DNA of 64,000 bases from Methanosarcina sp. UBA289 (lineage in GTDB: Archaea > Halobacteriota > Methanosarcinia > Methanosarcinales > Methanosarcinaceae): NCBI GenBank assembly GCA_002496565.1, contig DAKJ01000024.1:108407-172406 (forward strand), given 5' to 3'. How positions within the stretch are numbered: the stretch's first letter is position 1; each line of letters starts with the position of its first letter. This document shows positions 1 through 6,485 of this stretch, piece by piece. The notes beneath the pieces are model-generated. The model saw only the letters and a program-made list of their open reading frames with translations. It was not told the DNA's origin and searched no databases. Position numbers and translations under genes: made by a program.

Positions 1-67
1 ACTAAAGAGTCTTATACAATCTTATTTTTTCAGCAATAACTAACAACCAAAATCAGGGTGAAACAAA
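1..67 (+). promoter_or_regulatory. 5' leader of zinc-ribbon gene 1 (cut by window start)
   Basis: The stretch matches the 3' half of the leaders found before the other zinc-ribbon paralogues (1994-2109, 3094-3210, 38154-38272, 38688-38806, 40270-40386): it has the conserved TATACAATCTTATTTTT block. The upstream hairpin half lies outside the window. The ribosome-binding site is GGGTGAAA, without the TCCGC/GCGGA hairpin seen in four paralogues. Confidence 0.6.
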
Positions 68-271
68 ATGGCTTTTAATGACAGAGGAAGGTCCTCCAGG
101 GGAAAAGACAGCAGCCGTGGAGGCTTTGGCGCTCCCAGGGAAATGTACAAGACAAGATGTTCGGATTGCGGTGTTGAAACCGAAGTACCTTTCAAACCTG
201 ACCCGGACAGACCTGTTTACTGCAGAGAATGTCTTCCTAAGCACAGAAAACCCAGAGAAGACAGATACTAA
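68..271 (+). CDS. C-x2-C-x17-C-x2-C zinc-ribbon protein with RG-rich N-terminus (paralogue 1, type A)
   Basis: A 67-residue protein. Residues 1-25 are rich in Arg, Gly and Ser (FNDRGRSSRGKDSSRGGF), resembling an RGG-type RNA-binding tail. The rest is one zinc ribbon with two CxxC knuckles separated by exactly 17 residues and the conserved core ETEVPFKP..RPVYC. This matches the CxxC-x17-CxxC family, which also occurs as a tail on some RNA helicases; a nucleic-acid-binding role is inferred from that and from the RG-rich tail. It ends in PREDRY, the type A ending shared with the genes at 3211 and 40387. The start follows a GGGTGA ribosome-binding site. Confidence 0.85.
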   Translation: MAFNDRGRSSRGKDSSRGGFGAPREMYKTRCSDCGVETEVPFKPDPDRPVYCRECLPKHRKPREDRY

Positions 272-365
272 GTGTTATTTGTTTAACTGAGTTACATCAA
301 CACTTATTTCTTTTCTACTTTTTAAAATCAATCTAATTCGGGGTACATCTTTTTCTTAACCCGTT

Positions 366-445
366 ACCTTTTACATTTAAAAGGAGCCCTTCGCAGGGCC
401 TTTTTTGCTGAAAGTGATCTTTCCCTTTGGGGATGGATTTTTCTG
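366..445 (+). repeat. Dispersed repeat, right module (RM)
   Basis: Stand-alone copy of the RM unit: TTTAAAAGGAGCCCTTCGCA, then GGGCCTTTTTTGC and GATCTTTCCCTTTGGGGA. The GCCCT/AGGGC stem followed by a T-run looks like an intrinsic terminator. The rest of 272-627 holds only this module and the left module at 560. Confidence 0.75.
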
Positions 446-559
446 ATTCAAGCAATATTTTTCAAGCGATATTTTTCAAGCGAATTCTTGATCAAGGGAA
501 AACATCAGGAATTGGACTACAGAATAAAAACAAAAAAATCTTCTGCATGGTCAAGTCAG

Positions 560-620
560 TTTAAATATATTTTCCCTGCCGGCAATCTGCTTAAATCTTC
601 CCCGAATACATTTATTAAAA
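560..620 (+). repeat. Dispersed repeat, left module (LM)
   Basis: Copy of the LM unit (AAATATATTTTCCCTGCCGG, then AATCTTCCCCGAATAC) just downstream of the Fic gene, which reads toward it. No RM follows directly. Confidence 0.7.
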
Positions 621-627
621 ACAAAAA

Positions 628-1560
628 TCAAACATCCTTTTTTCCGTGCTCAGATAGATAGTTCTTAACTGCACGTTTTGAGCTATACCATGTTTTCCCT
701 ATTTTTACTGCATCTAGAAACCCCTGTCTAGCTCGTAGGCTGAGATATTCTTGAGAATAAGGAGTTTCGATGGCAAGCTCTTTTAGAGGCAGCAGTTCGT
801 CATTTCCTCCTGAAATGGAAAGATATAGGGTCAGGTTTTCATCCACGGCTTTTGCAATGAAATTGGCAAATGGTCCCAAGTTTCCAGAATCTGCGGCTCT
901 AAGGGATTTGTAATATTTTCCTCTATCCTCTTTTTTGAGTACGACAGGAGGATAATATCTTGCCATCAAATACAGATTTGTGAGAAGCCGGGCCACTCGG
1001 CCGTTTCCGTCACTGAAGGGATGAATTTCAACAAACCTGTGATGCAGGAAAGAAGCTGTTTCAATTGGATGTTTTTTGCTTTCAGCTACCTTTTCAATAA
1101 GTTCATCCATCAGTTTAACTATCTTCGACCAATCAGGTGGAGTCTTTACAGCACCTGCTATTCTAACGTTTCTTGTGCGGTACTTTCCGGCATCCTCTAG
1201 TATGCTTCTAGTTACAATTTCATGGATTTCCTGAATTGTAACATGATCTATTGCATGTTTTTTCTTTGCCAGTTCTTCCATCCGGTCAAAAGCTTTTGCG
1301 TTGTTGCTTGCTTCAAGATGTTCTCTAAGCGATTTTCCGCCAATAGTCAGCCCTTCCTCCAGAATAAGTTTTGTTTCCTGGAGCGTCAGTGTATTTCCCT
1401 CTATTGCATTGGAGTGATAGGTATGAACCAGCCTCATTTCTTCATGTAGCCTTGATAAAGCATCTGCAGGGATGGGCCGCATGAAGTTTAGCTGTTTCAT
1501 TTTTTCATTTATTCGTGCAAGAAGTTCTTCTTGAATCAGGGATGTATCGGTATGTGTCAT
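628..1560 (-). CDS. Fic-domain protein (AMP-transferase type) with inhibitory motif and C-terminal DNA-binding domain
   Basis: A 310-residue Fic protein. Fic enzymes transfer AMP or another nucleotide part to target hydroxyls. The catalytic loop HPFSDGNGRVAR is complete, with catalytic His at about residue 180. Residues 50-56 (SNAIEGN) fit the (S/T)xxxE(G/N) inhibitory helix, placed N-terminally, so the enzyme carries its own brake. The last 60 residues (TPYSQEYLSLRARQGFLDAV, then KIGKTWYSSK) look like an excisionase/MerR-type DNA-binding fold. Together with a perfect palindrome over the promoter at 1573-1600 this suggests self-repression (inference). It stands alone in the toxin-antitoxin-rich island, flanked by repeat modules. 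Confidence 0.9.
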   Translation of the reverse strand: MTHTDTSLIQEELLARINEKMKQLNFMRPIPADALSRLHEEMRLVHTYHSNAIEGNTLTLQETKLILEEGLTIGGKSLREHLEASNNAKAFDRMEELAKKKHAIDHVTIQEIHEIVTRSILEDAGKYRTRNVRIAGAVKTPPDWSKIVKLMDELIEKVAESKKHPIETASFLHHRFVEIHPFSDGNGRVARLLTNLYLMARYYPPVVLKKEDRGKYYKSLRAADSGNLGPFANFIAKAVDENLTLYLSISGGNDELLPLKELAIETPYSQEYLSLRARQGFLDAVKIGKTWYSSKRAVKNYLSEHGKKDV

Positions 1561-1572
1561 AATTTAATATCT

Positions 1573-1632
1573 CCGATATATATCCTCTGATATATATCGG
1601 TATCGGCAATTTTCATAGTTATCCGATATAGA
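1573..1632 (-). promoter_or_regulatory. Palindromic operator over the Fic promoter
   Basis: Perfect 11-bp inverted repeat CCGATATATAT (1573-1583), 6-nt spacer, ATATATATCGG (1590-1600), placed 13-40 bp before the Fic start. A related half-site CCGATATAGATAT lies at 1622-1632. The AT-rich arms probably overlap the TATA box, so a bound regulator would block transcription; the Fic C-terminal domain is the obvious candidate. Confidence 0.6.
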
Positions 1633-1655
1633 TATTTTTTATTTATTTCACTTCA

Positions 1656-1825
1656 GTTAAAGTATATTTTTCCTGCTGACTGTCTACTGGAATCTTCCCC
1701 GAATACGTTTTATAAGAATAGATAAATTGAAAACTACTATTGAAAACTACTTTTTGTGGATTTGTAAAGAGTACTTTGCAGGGCCTTTTTTCATCAAACT
1801 GATCTTTTCCTTTGGAGGGCTGCTT
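1656..1825 (+). repeat. Dispersed repeat, LM plus RM
   Basis: Full composite copy: LM (1656-1720, with AATCTTCCCCGAATACG) then RM (1757-1825, GCAGGGCCTTTTTTC and GATCTTTTCCTTTGGAGGG). Confidence 0.75.
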
Positions 1826-1993
1826 TCAAATTAGAGCGAAAGTTTTTAAGTAATCCTGCTTTCAGAAACTATTAATAAAATATCTGGTTATTTCTCTGGG
1901 AACTACGTCTAAAAATCATCTCTCATTTGAAAGAGTATGCTCCTTTTTGTATAGATGCATTTATATAATTTGACCATGTAATGTAGTTACTGA

Positions 1994-2109
1994 AAATAAA
2001 GAGACGTATAATCTGTTATTAAAAACCAATTTTTGTTTTTTAATGTAAGGGTCTATACAATCTTGTTTTTAAACTAACGATTATCCGCTAAAGCGGAGGT
2101 GAAACGAAA
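1994..2109 (+). promoter_or_regulatory. Structured 5' leader of zinc-ribbon gene 2
   Basis: A TATA box (TTATATAATT, 1961-1970) lies about 30 bp before the conserved block AAATAAAGAG at 1994, so the block is probably the start of the transcript. Hairpin A pairs ATTAAAAAC (2018-2026) with GTTTTTTAAT (2035-2044). Hairpin B pairs TCCGC (2084-2088) with GCGGA (2093-2097); its right arm holds the first bases of the Shine-Dalgarno GGAGGTGA. The leader is 116 nt. Confidence 0.7.
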
Positions 2110-2292
2110 ATGGCTTTTAATAACAGAAATTTCAGGGGAAATTCCGGAGGTTTCCGCGGTAACAGTGGACCAAGGGAAATGACAAAAGTGACCTGTTCTG
2201 ACTGCGGTGTTGAAACCGAAGTACCATTCAAACCTACTGAAGGCAGGCCAGTATACTGCAGGGAATGTCTTCCAAATCACAGGAAGTTCTAA
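2110..2292 (+). CDS. C-x2-C-x17-C-x2-C zinc-ribbon protein with RG-rich N-terminus (paralogue 2, type B)
   Basis: A 60-residue member of the same family. The N-terminus (FNNRNFRGNSGGFRGNSG) has an RGN-type repeat instead of RGG. The zinc ribbon has four cysteines in CSDC and CREC, and the protein ends in LPNHRKF, the type B ending shared with 38273 and 38807. It starts after GGAGGTGAAACGAAA, complementary over GGAGGTGA to the expected 16S rRNA 3' end. An aIF1A gene follows 250 bp downstream on the same strand. That pairing recurs at 38.8-39.8 kb and argues for a shared role around translation (inference). Confidence 0.87.
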   Translation: MAFNNRNFRGNSGGFRGNSGPREMTKVTCSDCGVETEVPFKPTEGRPVYCRECLPNHRKF

Positions 2293-2538
2293 AGATAATC
2301 TACATCAGATGTTAATTTTGCAATTAAGCTTCATTAACGTCTGATTCATCTTTTCTTTTTGTTTATTTTGGTTTATTCTCTTTGTTTTCTTTACCTATTT
2401 CCACTAGTGAAGCAAGAAAAAGAAGGAACAAAACAGCATCGAGAATAATAATTGGTGCTAATTATTTAATTTTCAACTTATCAGTTTTTAACTCAACTTA
2501 TATAGAAATCAATCAAAGATTATCGAGGAGGAATTAAC

Positions 2539-2892
2539 CTGGCTAATTACAGAAGCACTATTAGAAAAAAGAGATTTGGATCCGCAAAATCAGTAAACTC
2601 AGGAGATACACCTGAAGTATCCAGGGTACGAACCCCTCGCAAGGACAGAAACGAAGTCCTGGCAAAGGTTGCGAGTTTACTTGGTTCGAAAAGAGTAACA
2701 CTTCAGTGTATGGACGGAGTTGTACGAATGGGTAGGATCCCGGGTTCTAAACATAAAAAAATGTGGATTCGTGAAGGCGATATTGTTATCGCTAACCCAT
2801 GGGAAATTCAGGATTCCAAAGCCGATATTGCCTGGAAATATACAAGGCCACAGGTCGAATGGCTTGAACGGAAAGGCTACATTAAGTACTGA
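2539..2892 (+). CDS. Translation initiation factor aIF1A, copy 1, apparent CTG start
   Basis: Archaeal IF1A, the orthologue of eIF1A/bacterial IF1: an OB-fold protein that binds the ribosomal A site and helps scanning and start selection. About 117 residues. The core GSKRVTLQCMDGVVRMGRIP, KMWIREGDIV and PWEIQDSKADI..YTRPQVEWLE is unmistakable. In frame, the last stop upstream is TAG at 2503-2505; no ATG, GTG or TTG occurs between it and codon 58. A strong Shine-Dalgarno GAGGAGG (2525-2531) lies 7 nt before CTG at 2539, followed by ANYRSTIRKK, matching copy 2 at 39478. CTG is therefore the best start. A TATA box (ACTTATATAG, about 2496-2505) implies a very short leader. Confidence 0.9.
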   Translation: MANYRSTIRKKRFGSAKSVNSGDTPEVSRVRTPRKDRNEVLAKVASLLGSKRVTLQCMDGVVRMGRIPGSKHKKMWIREGDIVIANPWEIQDSKADIAWKYTRPQVEWLERKGYIKY

Positions 2893-3093
2893 TTTGAATT
2901 ATCGAATAAAGATGCCTAGTATAGATAGGTAACTGAAATAAAGGTGTCTGCAAAAGACGCCTTAAATCCATATCTTGGTCACTTTTATCTGTCTCATAAG
3001 CCCTGGACATAAGGTATTTTCTCATTTGAGGAAGCGTGACCTCATTTTTATAGATACATTTATATGTTATAATCCTCTTGTACATACGTTGAT

Positions 3094-3210
3094 AAATAAA
3101 GATCCGTATAATCATCTGTTGTTAAAAACCAATTTTTGATTTTAAACAAAGAGTTCTATACAATCTTATTTTAAACAATTAACAAAAACTAAAACAAAGG
3201 TGAAACAAAA
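3094..3210 (+). promoter_or_regulatory. Structured 5' leader of zinc-ribbon gene 3
   Basis: TATA-like TTTATATGTTA at about 3058-3068, then the conserved block AAATAAAG at 3094 and a 117-nt leader. Hairpin A is GTTAAAAAC paired with GATTTTAAAC, then the TATACAATCTTATTTTAAA block. Hairpin B is missing; the ribosome-binding site is the weaker AAAGGTGAAA. The gap 2893-3093 shows nothing else. Confidence 0.65.
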
Positions 3211-3402
3211 ATGGCTTTTAACGACAGAAATATGTTCAGAGGAAATTCTAATTTCGGCGCTCCCAGAGAAATGCACAAGACAACCTGTTCTGATTGCGGT
3301 GCTGAAACCGAAGTGCCTTTCAAACCTGATCCAGAAAGACCAGTTTACTGTAGAGAATGTCTTCCTAACCACAGGACGCCAAGGGAAAACCGTAGATACT
3401 AA
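3211..3402 (+). CDS. C-x2-C-x17-C-x2-C zinc-ribbon protein (paralogue 3, type A)
   Basis: A 63-residue zinc-ribbon protein with N-terminus MAFNDRNMFRGNSNFGAPRE and cysteines in CSDC and CREC spaced by 17 residues. It ends PRENRRY, the type A ending. It is the last gene of cluster 1 (type A, type B, aIF1A, type A). It is followed at once by a string of GC-rich hairpins (3404-3500), unlike the other paralogues, which suggests separate control of transcript end or stability. Confidence 0.87.
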   Translation: MAFNDRNMFRGNSNFGAPREMHKTTCSDCGAETEVPFKPDPERPVYCRECLPNHRTPRENRRY

Positions 3403-3403
3403 G

Positions 3404-3500
3404 CCCGAATTTCGCTTCGGGAACACGATATTCGTTTCGGTCGAGTTGCGGCTCGACGATACGTGGTCCGTTTCGCTTCTCTCAAGCGGACTTACGTTTT
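3404..3500 (+). terminator. Three consecutive hairpins ending in a T-run
   Basis: Starting right after the stop codon: CCCGAA..TTCGGG (3404-3421), GTCGAG..CTCGAC (3440-3457), and ACGT..GTCCGTTT..AAGCGGAC..ACGT (3461-3497) followed by TTTTTGCTTTTTTT. The third is a good intrinsic-terminator candidate. The first two look like a structured 3' region. Confidence 0.6.
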
Positions 3501-3556
3501 TGCTTTTTTTGAATATTTTATTATTAAAAACTAGTTTTTTTATCCCCATAGATATT

Positions 3557-3635
3557 ACAGATTTATAAGGAGCCCTCCGCAGGGCCTTATGATAAAAGTG
3601 ATCTTTCCCTTTTGGGGACTGTTTTTCTGATTGAA
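3557..3635 (+). repeat. Dispersed repeat, right module (RM)
   Basis: Solo RM: TTTATAAGGAGCCCTCCGCA, GGGCCTTATG and GATCTTTCCCTTTTGGGGA. The T-run is partly lost. 3636-3815 is AT-rich and holds the promoter of the next gene (TTATATATGG near 3790). Confidence 0.7.
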
Positions 3636-3815
3636 AGTGACTAATTTCAAGTCAATTATGGATCATGTAACGATGTAGTAGTAAAACTGGTTTTGGATAA
3701 CTCAATTAGAAAACAAGGCATTTATATATCAGCTTCAATAAATAATGCTATATAAATTGTCAATTTACATCTGGAAAGAAATGGACAATTATATATGGAA
3801 ATTGGGGGTACATAA

Positions 3816-4145
3816 ATGATAGAAATTACAAACAGAGCTGCTGCAGAGCTTAAATCATTATTCGAGAAAGAAGGGATCGAGCAACCAGCGATACGGATCT
3901 ATATAACTGAGTCAAGTGCAGATGTTCACTATGGATTAGCACTTGCTGATGATATAAATGAATTTGATGTAATCACGGAGAATAATGGTATCAAGATTGT
4001 CATGGCACCGAAAGTGGCGGTTGGTTTTCCTGACGGTAGCATTGATTTCAAAGCTGACAGTGCAGGTAAAACTTTCATAATACAAAACACATTCACTGGC
4101 AACTGTGACAACTGCGAAGAATGTTACATATGCGATGCAGAGTAA
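3816..4145 (+). CDS. HesB/IscA-like iron-sulfur protein with Cys-rich tail
   Basis: A 109-residue protein. The opening (MIEITNRAAAELKSLFEKEG) and the following IRIYITESSADVHYGLALAD fit the HesB/IscA fold used in iron-sulfur cluster carriage. The central Cys of bacterial IscA (in the GCSG motif) is missing. The C-terminus has four cysteines in CDNCEECYIC, which may take over ligand duty. Small variants of this kind are common in strict anaerobes. The start follows GGGGGT. It is monocistronic, between a zinc-ribbon gene and HicBA. Its exact client protein is unknown. Confidence 0.75.
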   Translation: MIEITNRAAAELKSLFEKEGIEQPAIRIYITESSADVHYGLALADDINEFDVITENNGIKIVMAPKVAVGFPDGSIDFKADSAGKTFIIQNTFTGNCDNCEECYICDAE

Positions 4146-4183
4146 AATTTTGAACAAACTCAATAATTGATTTTAGGATCAGT

Positions 4184-4356
4184 TCTAAATATATTTTTCC
4201 TGCTGGCGGTTTACTTAAACCTTCCCCGAACACGTTTGTCACTAAAAGAGAAATCAAAAATTTGTAAATTTCCAAAATTTAAAAGAGTTTATAAGGAACC
4301 CTTCGAAGGGCCTTTTTGATAAAAGTGATCTTTTCCTTTGGAGGGCTTTGTCTGAT
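4184..4356 (+). repeat. Dispersed repeat, LM plus RM
   Basis: Composite copy just before the HicBA cassette: LM 4184-4243 (AATATATTTTTCCTGCTGGC, CTTCCCCGAACACG) and RM 4277-4356 (TTATAAGGAACCCTTCGAAG, GGCCTTTTTGAT, GATCTTTTCCTTTGGAGG). Confidence 0.8.
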
Positions 4357-4456
4357 TGCCGTGAAAAACTGTTAACCTATTATGTACTCTAAATAAATCA
4401 GAAAGCAAACCCTTTTACCCATAGTAATTTAAGCAAAAAGCCTATAACTGATATTT

Positions 4457-4675
4457 ATGCGGTTCAAAATTATCCTTGAGGAAGATGAAGAAGTGGGAGG
4501 CTTTATTGCCAGTTGTCCGGCCTTAACAGGTTGTTTTTCGCAGGGAGATACGGTAGAAGAAGCTATTGAAAATATTAAAGAAGCAATCCAGGCTTGTTTG
4601 GAATCCCTGGCAGAAGACGAACTGCAGGAATGTATTGGGAAATCTTCCTGCAGAGTCGTTGATGTGGTTGCTTAA
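4457..4675 (+). CDS. hicB: HicB-type antitoxin, copy 1
   Basis: A 72-residue HicB-family protein with the RNase-H-like partial fold: MRFKIILEEDEEVGGFIASC, then PALTGCFSQGDTVEEAIENI. HicB binds and blocks the HicA mRNA interferase. Its TAA stop overlaps the HicA start by one base (TAATG at 4673-4677), so the two are translationally coupled, with antitoxin first. A near-copy lies at 10214. Confidence 0.88.
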   Translation: MRFKIILEEDEEVGGFIASCPALTGCFSQGDTVEEAIENIKEAIQACLESLAEDELQECIGKSSCRVVDVVA

Positions 4676-4899
4676 TGTCTGGACTTCCTGTAATTTCCGG
4701 AATGCAGGCGATTAAGGCCTTTTCTAAAGCTGGCTGGCTCCCTCATCGGCAGGTAGGAAGTCATGTTGTCCTGAGAAAAGAAGGCTCAAAAGTTACGCTG
4801 ACTGTTCCGAAGCACAAAGAACTGAAACCAGGCCTCTTAAGAAATTTGATAAAAGCTTCAGGACTGACAGTGGAAGAATTTGAAGCTCTTTTGAAATAA
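4675..4899 (+). CDS. hicA: HicA-type mRNA interferase toxin, copy 1
   Basis: A 74-residue protein with the small double-stranded-RNA-binding-like fold of HicA. The key GSH motif is in RQVGSHVVLRKEG; the His is the expected catalytic residue of this RNase toxin. The sequence VPKHKELKPGLLRNLIK matches the family's second half. It overlaps HicB by one base. It resembles the HicA at 10465 only in family features, so the two modules are not a simple duplicate pair. Confidence 0.88.
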   Translation: MSGLPVISGMQAIKAFSKAGWLPHRQVGSHVVLRKEGSKVTLTVPKHKELKPGLLRNLIKASGLTVEEFEALLK

Positions 4900-4989
4900 A
4901 ATCTTTGTGGGTTCAGCCATTTTTTCGTGTGTATCCTGAAGTCAGGAGATATATCCGAAAACGGACTCTTAAATACAAAATGGCAATAT

Positions 4990-5065
4990 TTTCCCGCTTT
5001 AATTCAGTTTTAATAAATTTTGGGAAGTCTGCTGAAATCTTGCCCGAGTACATCTGTTATGAAAA
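4990..5065 (+). repeat. Dispersed repeat, degenerate LM
   Basis: Recognisable by AATATTTTCCCGC, GTCTGCTGAAATCTTGCCCG and AGTACATCTGTTATG. It flanks the next gene on the left; an RM (5498) flanks it on the right. Confidence 0.55.
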
Positions 5066-5083
5066 GATAAAAACTTGAGTTTA

Positions 5084-5407
5084 TTACTTTGCTTTTCTTG
5101 CTAGAAAAGTAGAGCTGTCTCCGCGATGAAATCTAAACTCGCCTTCCAGTATGTCTTTTTCTTTTATCCTGACCCAGCCACTACCAAAGACATGGTCGCA
5201 CTCATCATTTCCTTCCCAGGTGAATTCAAACCTTTTGCCACCAGCATAATCAACGATCCTTCCGTCTATATCACCAGAAACTAAATCAAATTGAAAATGT
5301 CCCATATTGTCTGGCTCTATCACAATATAAGCCTGAACTTCCATATTGAAATAGTCTTCATCCCATAATTCCATCTCATAAATGTACCATGGCCCTGTGA
5401 AGTCCAT
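5084..5407 (-). CDS. Uncharacterised 107-residue protein
   Basis: MDFTGPWYIYEMELWDEDYF, a beta-rich acidic protein with many Trp/Phe and no membrane segment or Cys-rich motif (one Cys only). It resembles small uncharacterised cytosolic proteins found patchily in bacteria and archaea (the phrase DIDGRIVDY..F.FTWEG is typical), but I assign no function. It lies alone on the minus strand between a left and a right repeat module, as if inserted as a cassette. Confidence 0.7.
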   Translation of the reverse strand: MDFTGPWYIYEMELWDEDYFNMEVQAYIVIEPDNMGHFQFDLVSGDIDGRIVDYAGGKRFEFTWEGNDECDHVFGSGWVRIKEKDILEGEFRFHRGDSSTFLARKAK

Positions 5408-5497
5408 ACTCTTGATTCTCTTTTCTTGAATAAAAACACCGCTATATAATATATGAATTTGAAACCCTAGGAGACTATTAATTCAGTAAAATTGCAT

Positions 5498-5562
5498 ATT
5501 TATAAGGAGCCCTCCACATGGCCTTTTTAATAAAATGATCTTTTCCTTTGGAAAGGCTATTT
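5498..5562 (+). repeat. Dispersed repeat, right module (RM)
   Basis: TTTATAAGGAGCCCTCCACA, TGGCCTTTTTAAT, GATCTTTTCCTTTGGAAAGG. It ends 3 bp before the stop of the HepT gene. Confidence 0.7.
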
Positions 5563-5564
5563 TA

Positions 5565-5933
5565 TCACATTTCATTCAGTATTCGTTTGATATCCGGTTT
5601 TGCTTCGGGAATACCTTCTTTAACAGATAGCCAGACTACTTTAAGGTTCACTCCGAAGTAAGCATGAATCAATTTGTCCCGTATCCCTGCCAGATCTTTC
5701 CACGGAACGGAAGGGTATTTTTCACGTATTTCAAATGGGACATTCTTTGTTGCTTCGCCAATGATCTCCAGAGCCCTAACGACTGCAAACTGGGTTTTAC
5801 GATCTTCGGTAAACTCTTCAAATGTCCAGCCGTTGATAAATTCTTCTGCTGCTTCCATTGCGTCATAGATATCCTGGATACAGTCTTTTACTTCACGAAT
5901 TTTTAATCCCTCTTCAGACAGCCTCAACTTCAC
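5565..5933 (-). CDS. HepT-like HEPN-domain RNase toxin, copy 1 (intact)
   Basis: A 122-residue HEPN protein of the HepT/MntA toxin-antitoxin class. The active-site motif R-x4-H-x-Y is present as RDKLIHAY, followed by FGVNLKVVW. In this class the HEPN protein is an RNase and the partner MntA silences it by adding AMP units to the Tyr of that motif. It lies downstream of, and overlaps by 20 bp, the MNT gene at 5914-6243. A duplicate at 9182 is frameshifted. Confidence 0.9.
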   Translation of the reverse strand: MKLRLSEEGLKIREVKDCIQDIYDAMEAAEEFINGWTFEEFTEDRKTQFAVVRALEIIGEATKNVPFEIREKYPSVPWKDLAGIRDKLIHAYFGVNLKVVWLSVKEGIPEAKPDIKRILNEM

Positions 5934-6243
5934 TCAGGATGTGTTTGCCTATGTTCGGCTTCAAGGCATCTTTCATAACAAGGTCTACCTTAACGCCCAA
6001 AACATCCGAAAGGTAATTTTCAAGGTTGACAAATTTAAAAATAGTAGGGGTCTTGCTGAACTCGACGAGTATGTCAAGATCGCTTCCGGATCTCTGCTCT
6101 CCCCTTATGTAAGACCCAAAAATCCCCAGGTAGCTGACATGGTACTTTTCTTTAAGCTCAGGGAGCATTTCATGGAGTTTTCGAATATAAGTGTCAGCTT
6201 CTTTTCGGTTTTCCGACATTATTTCAGGCTCTATTTGGTTCAT
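5914..6243 (-). CDS. MntA-like minimal nucleotidyltransferase antitoxin, copy 1
   Basis: A 109-residue minimal nucleotidyltransferase. The motif GSYIRG..SGSDLDILVEF has the GS and D-x-D metal-binding aspartates. It precedes the HEPN toxin gene and overlaps it. The family adds AMP to the HEPN partner. The start used, MNQIEPEIMSENRKEAD, may alternatively be the ninth residue; in the duplicate at 9526 the first ATG is lost and the second is used. Confidence 0.9.
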   Translation of the reverse strand: MNQIEPEIMSENRKEADTYIRKLHEMLPELKEKYHVSYLGIFGSYIRGEQRSGSDLDILVEFSKTPTIFKFVNLENYLSDVLGVKVDLVMKDALKPNIGKHILSEVEAV

Positions 6244-6317
6244 TTTTGAGATAACATAGTATTTTGCAGTTGTAGTATTTATAATTACTAAAGAAGGAGA
6301 GTAAAATCTTCTTCACG

Positions 6318-6450
6318 CTTAATTCAGTTTTAATATTTCTCCAGCGGGCTACTAAAATCTTCTCCTAAAATTGTTGTAAAATTGAAACGAAGTTGAAAAA
6401 ACGTTTTTTATGTTTAAAGAGATCAGAGTTAGAAGGAACCCTTTAAAAGC
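6318..6450 (+). repeat. Dispersed repeat, strongly degenerate LM and RM traces
   Basis: LM trace TAATATTTCTCCAGCGGGCT..AATCTTCTCC and RM trace TTTAAAGAG..AGAAGGAACCCTTT. Boundaries are uncertain. Confidence 0.4.
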
Positions 6451-6485
6451 TTAAAAAGTTATATTTTAGCTCTTAGAGAAGTAAT

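Noticed and set aside
53..244. Minus-strand frames opposite each zinc-ribbon gene (also near 2074, 3166, 38227, 38768 and 40357)
   Set aside because: They mirror the conserved Cys-rich coding strand; the plus-strand proteins have conserved motifs and strong ribosome-binding sites.
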